Shown: positions 5,317 to 11,516 of the stretch, in pieces | How positions within the stretch are numbered: position 1 is the first letter of the stretch | How the letters are laid out: each line of letters begins with the position of its first letter | Assembly: GCA_964648005.1 (NCBI GenBank) | Contig: CAZYKR010000139.1 | Location: 1-11,516 of the forward strand | Direction: 5' to 3' | Length of the DNA stretch: 11,516 nucleotides | Origin: JAGQTE01 sp964648005 | GTDB lineage: Bacteria > Actinomycetota > Acidimicrobiia > Acidimicrobiales > Acidimicrobilacustridaceae | Program-made: the position numbers and the translations under genes | Notes under the pieces: model-generated | What the model was told of the DNA's origin: nothing | What the model saw: only the letters and a program-made list of their open reading frames with translations | The model's database searches: none

Positions 5317-6330
5317 TCAGGCTCCTGGACGGTCGGCGAGCAGATCGAGGCGCAGGTCAGCGCCGAGGCGGTGGACGTCGACGATGCGCCCGCGCCAGAC
5401 CTCGGCAATCGAGGCGACGCCCGGTCCAGCGAACGCACCTCGAGCATCATCACCGCCGAACAGGCACGGCGCCAGGTACACCACGTAGCGGTCGACGAGC
5501 CCTTCGGCATGGAAGGCGTGCGCCACTGTGGCGCCGCCCTCGACCAGGACCTGCAGCACGCCGCGGGCACCGAGATCGTCGAGGACGACACCCAGGTCGC
5601 CGGCGACCTCCACGCACGGGTGCACGGCAGCACCAGCGGGCGCGGTGCCGAGCACGACGCGCAGCGGTTCGGCACCGGCGCCGGGCTCCGCCGCAGGCAG
5701 CCGCACGGTGAGGGCCGGATCATCGGCGCGCACCGTCCCGGCGCCCACGAGAACGGCGTCGCTGGCGGCGCGCAGGCGGTGGGCGTCGAGCCGCGCCTCG
5801 GGTCCGGTGATCCATTGGCTCGACCCGTCCGGGGCGGCGGTGCGGCCGTCGAGCGAGAGCGCCAGCTTCAACACGACGAGCGGGCGTCCCGTGCGGCGGT
5901 GGTGCAGGTAGGGAGCCAGCTGCAGGGCAGCTGCGGTGGCGCCGACGCCGACGACCACCTCGACCCCGGCGGCGCGCAGGATCTCGAGGCCGCGACCGGC
6001 GACCCGTTCGTCCGGATCTTCGAGCGCCACGACCACCCGGGCCACGCCGGCAGCGACGAGTGCCTCGGCGCACGGGGGCGTCACCCCGTGGTGCGCGCAC
6101 GGTTCGAGGGTCACCGCCATCGTGGCGCCTGCCACGTCGACGCCGGCCGCCGCGGCCGCCGCGAGCGCCGACACCTCGGCGTGGGGTCCCGTGCGACCGG
6201 CGGTGGCGCCGGTCACCACCGTGCCGTCGCCGGCGACGAGGGCCGCGCCCACCCACGGCCGTGGTGCCACATCGAAGCGGGACGCCTCGGCAGCGGCCAG
6301 CGCCGCAGCCATCAGCTCGTCATCGGTCAT
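5317..6330 (-). CDS. ribD: Bifunctional riboflavin deaminase/reductase
   Basis: RibD deaminates the pyrimidine made by GTP cyclohydrolase II and then reduces its ribose side chain with NADPH. The protein has 337 residues. Residues of about 1-145 are the cytidine-deaminase-like domain, with HAE (50-52) and PCAHHGVTPPC (77-87); zinc ligands His50, Cys78 and Cys87 and the catalytic Glu52 are intact. Residues of about 148-337 are the reductase, with KLALSLDGRTA (155-165), SQWITGPEARLDAHRLRAASDAVLVGAGT (171-199, read in parts) and LVEGGATVAHAF near residue 265. An oddity is APRPWVG (22-28), where the family normally has PNPxVG; the substrate-contacting Asn is Arg. It is the first rib gene after the Mog-type gene, with a 95-nt gap that may hold a promoter. 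There is only a weak ribosome binding site. Confidence 0.95.
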   Translation of the reverse strand: MTDDELMAAALAAAEASRFDVAPRPWVGAALVAGDGTVVTGATAGRTGPHAEVSALAAAAAAGVDVAGATMAVTLEPCAHHGVTPPCAEALVAAGVARVVVALEDPDERVAGRGLEILRAAGVEVVVGVGATAAALQLAPYLHHRRTGRPLVVLKLALSLDGRTAAPDGSSQWITGPEARLDAHRLRAASDAVLVGAGTVRADDPALTVRLPAAEPGAGAEPLRVVLGTAPAGAAVHPCVEVAGDLGVVLDDLGARGVLQVLVEGGATVAHAFHAEGLVDRYVVYLAPCLFGGDDARGAFAGPGVASIAEVWRGRIVDVHRLGADLRLDLLADRPGA

Positions 6331-6389
6331 GATCGCCGCCGGTCGTCTCGGGACCGGTCGGATTCGTCACGACCGTTTCGCATCCGACC

Positions 6390-6420
6390 ACCATAGCGAG
6401 CAGGCCGCCGACGGGGCCAA
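6390..6420 (-). promoter_or_regulatory. Candidate internal promoter for the rib genes
   Basis: TATGGT (6395-6390) is a TANNNT-type -10 on the minus strand, with TTGGCC (6420-6415) 19 nt upstream. It lies in the 95-nt mog-ribD gap, the widest gap in the minus-strand run. A 7-bp inverted repeat, CGGTCGT/ACGACCG, with a 23-nt loop lies downstream in the would-be leader. The spacing is long; this is a weak call. Confidence 0.25.
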
Positions 6421-6425
6421 GGCCG

Positions 6426-6911
6426 TCAGTGGGCGTCGTCGACGCCTGCGAGCAGGCGCAGCGCGTGCGGCAGCACGTCGAGCACCGCCTCGAGCGACTC
6501 CACGGCGCCCTTGGGAGAGCCGGGGACGTTCAGGATCAGCGCACTCCCGCGCGCGCCGGCGATGCCGCGGGACAGCTTCGCCATCGGGTGCGCCGCCTGC
6601 ATGGCGGCAGCCAAGCCCGCCGCCTGGCGGTCGAGGACGACGGCGGTGCCCTCGGGCGTCTCGTCGCGGGGCGCGAACCCGGTACCGCCCGTCGTGATGA
6701 CCAGGCCGGCGAAGCCCTCGGCCAGCTCGACGATCGCCTCCCCGACGTTCGCCCGCCCGTCGGCGACGACGCGCTGGTCGACGACCCGGAACCCGGCGTC
6801 GTCGAGGCGCGCCGCCAGCGCCGGTCCGGAAGCGTCGGTGCGGGTGCCGGCAACCACGCCATCGGAGACGGTGAGGATCTTGGCATCGAGTCCGTCGGCT
6901 GGGTGGTCCAT
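6426..6911 (-). CDS. mog: MoaB/Mog-type molybdopterin-binding protein
   Basis: MoaB/Mog proteins adenylylate molybdopterin (MPT-AMP) before molybdenum insertion in molybdenum-cofactor synthesis. The protein has 161 residues, a single domain of normal length. Family motifs are TVSDGVVAGTRTDASG (14-29), TTGGTGFAPRDETPEG (73-88) with the conserved Asp83 and Glu87, and SRGIAGARGSALILNVPGSP (114-133). Together these describe the MoCF-binding fold. MoaB and Mog cannot be separated by sequence alone, so the symbol is tentative. The ATG follows the rsmB stop as TGA-GCC-ATG, with a GAGG inside the end of rsmB, so it is translationally coupled. No other molybdenum-cofactor gene lies in the window, and in related gene orders rpe sits at this place. 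Confidence 0.9.
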   Translation of the reverse strand: MDHPADGLDAKILTVSDGVVAGTRTDASGPALAARLDDAGFRVVDQRVVADGRANVGEAIVELAEGFAGLVITTGGTGFAPRDETPEGTAVVLDRQAAGLAAAMQAAHPMAKLSRGIAGARGSALILNVPGSPKGAVESLEAVLDVLPHALRLLAGVDDAH

Positions 6912-6914
6912 GGC

Positions 6915-8117
6915 TCAGTCCTCGGGTCGAGTGTCGGGTCGCGGATCCGTTGCGGCGGCACGCCGTCGGAGCCGGAGCAGGAACATGCCGTCCGTGCCGG
7001 CGTCGTGCGGCAGCAGGAGGCCGCCCCGGCCGTGCGGTCGCCACGGTGCGCCCAGCGGCGGGAGCGGGTCGAACCCCTCGAGAGCGTCCGCGGCGCGTCG
7101 ATCCACCTCGACCGTCTCGGCGTCGGTCACGGTGCACACGCTGTAGACGAGCAGTCCTCCGGGACGCACGAGCGGCGCGGCGGCGCGCAGCAGCGCCACC
7201 TGCAGCGTCGCCAACTCGTCCACATCGGACGCCGACACGCGCCAGCGCGCGTCCGGCCGGCGCCGCAGGACGCCGAGGCCGGAACACGGCGCGTCGACGA
7301 GCACCCGGTCCATGCTCGCCGGCGCGAGCGGCGGCGCCGTGCCGTCGGCCACGACGACCGCGACGCGCTCGGCGACGTCGAGCTTGCGGGCGTTGGCGGC
7401 GACGAGCTCGGCGCGGCCAGCCCGAACGTCGGCGGCGACGACGAACGCGCCCTCGCCAGCCAAAGCGGTCGCCTTCCCGCCGGGAGCGGCGCACAGGTCG
7501 CAGACCCGCATGCCCGGTTCGGCGTCGACGGCTGCAGCCACCCACTGCGACGCCACGTCTTGCACGTAGCCGTCGGCGCGCGCGGTCACCGCCGGCGCCT
7601 CGTTCATCGTCGCCAGCGCCGCGGCGGCGTCGGCGGCACCGAGGTCCGCCACGAGGCGGTCGACGACCCAGTCGGGGTAGCTGAGCTCGACCCCGAGCGA
7701 CGGCCAACGGATCGACCCTTGCCCGACGGTCGTGGCGACCTTGCGCAGGACGGCGTTGACCAGACCCTTCGTGCGCTCGGGGGCGACCGACACCGTCTGG
7801 CCGACAGCGGCGTGCGGCGGTGTGCCCAGCTCGAGCAGCTGGTAGGCGCCGAGGCGCAGCACCGAGCGGGTCGTGCGGTCCGGCGGTCGGCGGAGGTGGG
7901 CGTCGACCAGGTGGTCCAGCGCACGTCGGCGCCGGGTGGTGCCGTAGACGAGCTCGGTCACGAAGTGCCGGTCCCGCTGGTCGAGGCCGCTGCGATCGAG
8001 CATCGGCGGGAGGACCAGGTTGGCGTAGGCGCCGTCGTCGATGCGGTCGAGGGCGTCGACCGCCAGACCTCGGACCCGGTCCCGTGCCGGGCGCGACCGC
8101 GGGTGTCGTCCGCTCAC
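6915..8117 (-). CDS. rsmB: 16S rRNA m5C methyltransferase RsmB (Fmu/Sun), compact form
   Basis: RsmB methylates C967 (E. coli numbering) of 16S rRNA with SAM. The protein has 400 residues. Residues of about 10-130 form the NusB-like helical domain (HFVTELVYGTTRRRRALDHLV, 51-71, read in parts; AYQLLEL 91-97; GLVNAVLRK 118-126). Residues of about 184-386 form the Rossmann methyltransferase, with CAAPGGK (209-215), DAPCSGLGVLRRRPDARW (275-292) carrying Cys278, and the catalytic Cys328 in YSVCTV (325-330). The linker that normally separates the domains is nearly absent: NEAPAVTAR runs directly into DGYVQD (183-188). The start is GTG, overlapping the fmt stop by 4 nt (GTGA), so it is coupled to fmt. 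Confidence 0.95.
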   Translation of the reverse strand: MSGRHPRSRPARDRVRGLAVDALDRIDDGAYANLVLPPMLDRSGLDQRDRHFVTELVYGTTRRRRALDHLVDAHLRRPPDRTTRSVLRLGAYQLLELGTPPHAAVGQTVSVAPERTKGLVNAVLRKVATTVGQGSIRWPSLGVELSYPDWVVDRLVADLGAADAAAALATMNEAPAVTARADGYVQDVASQWVAAAVDAEPGMRVCDLCAAPGGKATALAGEGAFVVAADVRAGRAELVAANARKLDVAERVAVVVADGTAPPLAPASMDRVLVDAPCSGLGVLRRRPDARWRVSASDVDELATLQVALLRAAAPLVRPGGLLVYSVCTVTDAETVEVDRRAADALEGFDPLPPLGAPWRPHGRGGLLLPHDAGTDGMFLLRLRRRAAATDPRPDTRPED

Positions 8118-9037
8118 GTGCCGAACCGCTCGTCGGGTGCCGGCCGCGCCCCGCGCAGCCAGGCCGCGGCATCCAGGCGCGCCTTGCCTGCGGGCTGCAC
8201 CTCGACGAGTGCCAGGGCACCGTCACCGGCGCGCACGGCCGTGCCGACGATGGCGCCCGGTGGACCGTCGATCTCGACGTCGACGACCTGGGCGCGCCAC
8301 ACCTTGCACCGCTCGCCGCGCCATGTCGTCCATGCACCGCCCACCCGCACCCGTCGATCGAGCTCGGCGGGCGACAGCGTCCAGTCGAGCTCGAGATCGG
8401 CCGGGGTGATCTTGGCGGCGTAGGTGACCTCGCCCTCCTGTGCCGCCGGTGCGTCGAGCCCCGACCGCAGCGTGTCGACCAACAGCGCGCTCCCCGCCGT
8501 GACGAGTCGCGCCCGCAGCTCGTCCGCCGTCTCGGCCGGATCGATGTCGACGGCGACCTCGGCGTAGACGGGTCCCTCGTCGAGGCCCTCGGCGACGCCC
8601 ATCACGGCCACGCCGGTGCGGGCGTCGCCGGCCAGGATGGCCCGCTCCACCGGCGCCGCACCGCGCCAGCGTGGCAACAGGGAGAAGTGCACGTTGACCA
8701 TCGGCAGCCGGCGCAGTAGCTCGGCGCGCAGGATCTGCCCGAAGGCCACGACGACGCCGAGGTCGGCGCCGACGCCGGCTGCCTCGGCGACGTCCGTGGT
8801 CACCGGGATGCCCAACGCCTGCGCCGCCGCCTTGACCGGGCTCGGCGACGCCTCCGCCCGTCGCCCGCGGCGCTTGTCGGGACGCGTCACCACGAGGGCC
8901 ACGTCGAAGCCGGCGGCGACGAGTGCCTCGAGCGGGGGCACGGCGGCCGCAGGCGTGCCCAGGTACACGAGTCGGTGGGCCAGCCGCGGCGGGGGTGGGA
9001 GCGCGCTGCTCGCGCTGCTCGTCGGGTCGTCGGACAC
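8114..9037 (-). CDS. fmt: Methionyl-tRNA formyltransferase
   Basis: Fmt formylates initiator Met-tRNA using 10-formyl-tetrahydrofolate. The protein has 307 residues. Residues of about 21-205 are the Rossmann-like formyltransferase domain, with VYLGTP (24-29), the catalytic pattern NVHFSLLPRWRGAAP (115-129; Asn115, His117) and GLDEGPVYAE (151-160) with Asp153. Residues of about 215-305 are the OB-like C-terminal tRNA-binding domain. The first 20 residues are a Ser/Pro-rich extension absent from most homologues. I keep the GTG at 9037 because GAGG lies 6 nt upstream and no later start fits before the first strand. The gene begins 6 nt after the def stop and its stop overlaps the rsmB start. It is paired functionally with def: one adds and the other removes the N-formyl group. 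Confidence 0.96.
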   Translation of the reverse strand: MSDDPTSSASSALPPPPRLAHRLVYLGTPAAAVPPLEALVAAGFDVALVVTRPDKRRGRRAEASPSPVKAAAQALGIPVTTDVAEAAGVGADLGVVVAFGQILRAELLRRLPMVNVHFSLLPRWRGAAPVERAILAGDARTGVAVMGVAEGLDEGPVYAEVAVDIDPAETADELRARLVTAGSALLVDTLRSGLDAPAAQEGEVTYAAKITPADLELDWTLSPAELDRRVRVGGAWTTWRGERCKVWRAQVVDVEIDGPPGAIVGTAVRAGDGALALVEVQPAGKARLDAAAWLRGARPAPDERFGT

Positions 9038-9043
9038 GTCGCC

Positions 9044-9586
9044 TCAGTCGACCTCGACCGAGCCGTCGGCGCGGATCACCGCGGTCGGGCCGGACGTGCG
9101 GTCGAGCATCAGCTCGCGCAGTCGCTTCTTGGCGGCCTTGCGCTGCGGCTCGCTGAGGTGCTCGACCATCAGCGTGCCGTCGAGGTGGTCGAGCTCGTGC
9201 TGCATCAGCCGGCCCCACAGCTCGTCGACCTCGAGCTCGACCTCGTTGCCGTCGAGGTCGCGGCCGCGCACCAGCACGGCGTCCGGGCGCGTGATCTCGA
9301 AGTACAGACCCGGAATGGACAGGCAGCCCTCGCTGTAGGTCCACTCGCCGGCGGACTCGACGATCTCGGGGTTGATGAGCACGCCGGGCGTGTCGTGCAG
9401 GTCGTACACGAAGAGGCGTTTCTGGATGCCGACCTGAGGCGCCGCCAAGCCGATGCCGGGCACGGCGTACATCGTGTCGAGCATGTCGGTGGCCAGCTGG
9501 GCCAGCTTGCCGTCGATATCGGTGATCGGGCGCGTCACCTGCTTGAGGACCGGGTCACCGATGATCCGGATGTCGAACGTCGCCAT
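9044..9586 (-). CDS. def: Peptide deformylase
   Basis: Def removes the formyl group from the N-terminal methionine of new proteins at the ribosome exit. The protein has 180 residues. All three family motifs are intact: GIGLAAPQVG (44-53), EGCLS (86-90) and QHELDHLDG (129-137). The metal ligands are Cys88, His130 and His134 and the catalytic acid is Glu131. The C-terminal part (about 145-180) is charged and then ends in an acidic strand. The ATG at 9586 is the family start (MATFDIRIIGDPVL); the longer upstream frame is not protein-like. GGAG lies only 2 nt before the ATG, too close for a good ribosome binding site. A TAACGT at 9599-9594 could be a -10 giving a nearly leaderless message; its -35 is not recognisable. 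The gap to priA is 56 nt. Confidence 0.97.
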   Translation of the reverse strand: MATFDIRIIGDPVLKQVTRPITDIDGKLAQLATDMLDTMYAVPGIGLAAPQVGIQKRLFVYDLHDTPGVLINPEIVESAGEWTYSEGCLSIPGLYFEITRPDAVLVRGRDLDGNEVELEVDELWGRLMQHELDHLDGTLMVEHLSEPQRKAAKKRLRELMLDRTSGPTAVIRADGSVEVD

Positions 9587-9642
9587 GGGCTCCACGTTAC
9601 GGGACGACCGTCGTGCTCCCGCAGCCCGCGTCCGACGCCACC

Positions 9643-11364
9643 TCACAGGCGCACCGGATCCACACTGAGGCGCAGGCGACCCGCCGGGCGAGGCGTGGCG
9701 GCGAGCAGGTCGGCCAGCTGGTCGTGATCGGCGGCGCGCACCAGCCACTGCCCGTCGGCGGACGGGCCGCTGACCTCGACACCGAGCGGTACGTCGATGG
9801 CGGCGACGAACGCCTCGGCCGCGGCGCCCGAGACGACGGCCACGGGCGCCGCCGGTGGGAGCCGCAACAGCTCCCGCCGCCCTCGTTCGGTCTCGACGAG
9901 GCGGCCGGGATCGCCGAGGCGCGCCGCGTGCACGACGTCGTGTTGAGGCATGGCTGTCTGCACGAGGATGCGCCCCCCGTCCCGCCGCCCACCGACCAGC
10001 CGTGCGGCCAACGCCAGGAGCGCCATCGCCTCCTCCGCCGCCCGGTAGCGGGGGGCGAGCAGCTCCTGGTCGAACTCGACGAAGGCGACCACGTCGGCGG
10101 CGTCGAGGTGGTGCAGCGCCGCCTCGGTGCCGACGGTCACCCGGGTGGGCGCGACCTCCGGCGACGCCGCCGTCACCTCGGCCACCGGCCCGCCCGTGAG
10201 CGCCTCGAGATCCTGACGCAGGCGACGCACGCCCGAGCGCACGACCCGCAGCGTGGTGGCGCCGCAGGCCTGGCACACGACCGGGCGGTCGAGACCGCAC
10301 CGTCCGCAATGGAGCTGCTCCCCCACGGCGGCCTGCACCACCGCCGCCTCGCACCGCTCGCAACGCGCCAGCTCGCGACACCGGTCGCACGCCAACAGGC
10401 GCGCCCGACCGGTGCGGTTGAGGATGCACACCACCCGGGCGTCCGAGCGCACGGCATCGACCAGCCGCTCCGACAGCAGCCGGGAGCGCATCGGATCCTC
10501 ACGCCGGACATCGACCACGTCGACCATCGGCCACCCACCCCGCTCGTGTGCCCGGGCGGGGGTCACCAGCGGTCCGGCAGCGAGCGCCTCGAGGCTGGGA
10601 CACGGCGACACCAGCAGGCAGGGAGCGCCGGCGCAGCGGGCGCGCTCGACGAGCACCTCTCGGGCGTGCCAGGTGGGAGCCCGCTCCTCCTGATAGCGCT
10701 CGTCGTGCTCGTCGAGGACCACCACGGCCGCCGGTTCGGGGATCGGGGCGAACGCGGCGGCTCGCGCGCCGATGGTCGTCACGCCGGCGCGCGATCGAGC
10801 CCAGTCGCGCCCGCCCACGGCGACCTCCTCGCCGGCACGCCGCAGGCGGAGGCCGAGCCGCCTCGCCGTGGCGACCGAGGGAGCCGCCACCAACGCCGGC
10901 CCCAGGGCCGCTGCGGCGGCGACCACCTCGTAGGGGTCATCGGCCGGTGGGAGGCGCAGGACGGCGACCCCACGGCGCCGGGCAGCCCGCCAGGCGTCGG
11001 AGACGAGGCCGGCGTCCCGGCTCGCCGGGCGCGCCACCGGCGCCGCGGCGACGCGGCCGGGCAACCCGGTGACGGCCCGCTCGGCCGTCGCGGTCCCGAG
11101 CAGCTGTTCGGTCCGCCCCGCCCAGCGGTGCGCCGTCCAGCGACAGAGGTCGATCACCTCCGGTGGTGGCCCCCAGCCCGTCACCTTGGCGACGGGCTTG
11201 AGCGCCACCCCGGCGGGCGGTTCGACGTCGAGGTCGACCACCCAGCCCCGCACCCGTCGACCGTGCAGGTCGACGCGCACCACGGTGCCGATGCGCACGT
11301 CGGCGCGCAGCTCGTCGGGTACCAGGTAGTCGAAGGCGCGCCGCACCGCCGGGACGTCCGGCAC
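9643..11364 (-). CDS. priA: PriA-like primosomal protein N', helicase motifs eroded
   Basis: PriA recognises stalled forks and reloads the replisome. The protein has 573 residues from this start, short for PriA (commonly 650-730). Residues of about 1-95 are the 3'-DNA-end-binding domain (DVPAVRRAFDYLVP). The ATPase core is degenerate: the Walker A place reads LRLPPADDPYEVV (136-148) with no GxxGxGKT, the DEAH-like box reads LDEHDERYQEE (217-227), NRTGR (316-320) replaces NRRGY, and ARLVGGR (454-460) replaces the usual VAGRAGR. The eight zinc cysteines are all kept (326, 329, 335, 338, 353, 356, 364, 367). Loss of the ATP site is known for actinobacterial PriA, so this is probably a structural primosome factor, not a helicase. 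The GTG at 11364 lacks a ribosome binding site; the homologous sequence RVARI continues upstream to a CTG at 11388 that overlaps the metK stop. Confidence 0.92.
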   Translation of the reverse strand: MPDVPAVRRAFDYLVPDELRADVRIGTVVRVDLHGRRVRGWVVDLDVEPPAGVALKPVAKVTGWGPPPEVIDLCRWTAHRWAGRTEQLLGTATAERAVTGLPGRVAAAPVARPASRDAGLVSDAWRAARRRGVAVLRLPPADDPYEVVAAAAALGPALVAAPSVATARRLGLRLRRAGEEVAVGGRDWARSRAGVTTIGARAAAFAPIPEPAAVVVLDEHDERYQEERAPTWHAREVLVERARCAGAPCLLVSPCPSLEALAAGPLVTPARAHERGGWPMVDVVDVRREDPMRSRLLSERLVDAVRSDARVVCILNRTGRARLLACDRCRELARCERCEAAVVQAAVGEQLHCGRCGLDRPVVCQACGATTLRVVRSGVRRLRQDLEALTGGPVAEVTAASPEVAPTRVTVGTEAALHHLDAADVVAFVEFDQELLAPRYRAAEEAMALLALAARLVGGRRDGGRILVQTAMPQHDVVHAARLGDPGRLVETERGRRELLRLPPAAPVAVVSGAAAEAFVAAIDVPLGVEVSGPSADGQWLVRAADHDQLADLLAATPRPAGRLRLSVDPVRL

Positions 11365-11384
11365 GATGCGGGCGACGCGGGGGC

Positions 11385-11516
11385 TCAGAGGCCGAGCTGG
11401 GATGCGAGCGCCGCGGCGCGGTCGGTGCGCTCCCAGGTGAAGTCCTCCAGCTCGCGACCGAAGTGACCGTACGCCGAGGTCTCGCGGTAGATCGGCCGAC
11501 GCAGGTCGAGGTCGCG
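11385..11516 (-). CDS. metK: S-adenosylmethionine synthetase, C-terminal end (partial)
   Basis: MetK makes S-adenosylmethionine from methionine and ATP. Only the last 43 codons and the stop are in the window; the rest continues beyond the right edge. They encode the family C-terminus RPIYRETSAYGHFGREL followed by FTWERTDRAAAL and the tail ASQLGL. IYRETSAYGHFGR is strongly conserved in MetK. The TGA (11387-11385) is 20 nt before the priA GTG, or overlaps priA if priA starts at CTG 11388. Its product is the methyl donor of RsmB, encoded downstream in the same run. Confidence 0.94.
   Translation of the reverse strand, partial: RDLDLRRPIYRETSAYGHFGRELEDFTWERTDRAAALASQLGL

Noticed and set aside
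4654..6396. Long plus-strand open frame opposite ribE and ribD
   Set aside because: It crosses two well-recognised genes on the other strand and shows the same mirror-frame composition.
6331..6425. FMN riboswitch before ribD
   Set aside because: The gap is only 95 nt and I see none of the conserved RFN-element blocks; the gaps before ribE and ribBA are also too short.
6429..8423. Long plus-strand open frame opposite mog, rsmB and the end of fmt
   Set aside because: It spans three real genes on the minus strand; no conserved motif or ribosome binding site supports it.
9604..9614. ACGACCGTCGT inverted repeat between priA and def as a terminator or operator
   Set aside because: Only 5-bp arms with a single-base centre and no U-run; such short repeats are expected by chance in this base composition.
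10200..11250. Degenerate helicase motifs of priA as signs of a frameshift or pseudogene
   Set aside because: The frame is open throughout, the zinc cysteines and domain order are kept, and loss of the ATP site is known for PriA in Actinomycetota.
9613..11466. Long plus-strand open frame opposite priA
   Set aside because: Mirror of priA; His/Arg/Gly-rich without recognisable domains.

Overview
The window is high-GC, gene-dense bacterial DNA. Strong third-position G/C, many GTG starts, few Shine-Dalgarno sites at possibly leaderless genes, a degenerate PriA and the order metK-priA-def-fmt-rsmB-...-ribD-ribE-ribBA-ribH all point to Actinomycetota. An Acidimicrobiia-like lineage is my best guess, from gene order and protein flavour rather than from any search.

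Layout, left to right. Positions 1-72 (minus) hold the first codons of infC (translation initiation factor IF-3), which appears to start at a rare ATA codon. Positions 73-415 are a divergent control region; it carries a long infC leader with a terminator-like hairpin, and a perfect 16-bp palindrome in front of a plus-strand DUF1844-type gene (416-856). A small divergent cold-shock-fold protein (892-1107, minus) follows hisG (1113-1988, minus). A 151-bp divergent region with two palindromes separates hisG from a plus-strand VIT1/CCC1-type iron/manganese transporter (2140-2841).

From 2850 to the right edge everything lies on the minus strand as one compact run. In transcription order it is metK (3' end only), priA, def, fmt, rsmB, a MoaB/Mog-type protein, ribD, ribE, ribBA and ribH. 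Gaps are mostly 0-66 nt (95 nt before ribD) and several stop/start junctions are coupled. The run supplies S-adenosylmethionine (metK), replication restart (priA), initiator-Met formylation and removal (fmt, def), 16S rRNA m5C methylation using SAM (rsmB), molybdopterin adenylylation (mog) and the complete conversion of GTP and ribulose-5-phosphate to riboflavin (ribD, ribBA, ribH, ribE), apart from the separate dephosphorylation step.

Most of the window is ordinary housekeeping DNA, and I see no phage, IS element, CRISPR, tRNA or defence system. The observations most worth following are the infC ATA start with its leader, the palindromes in the two divergent control regions, the motif-eroded PriA with an uncertain start, an RsmB lacking its usual RNA-binding linker, a RibD with altered deaminase residues, and the swap of rpe by mog and of hisE by a transporter in an otherwise conserved gene order.
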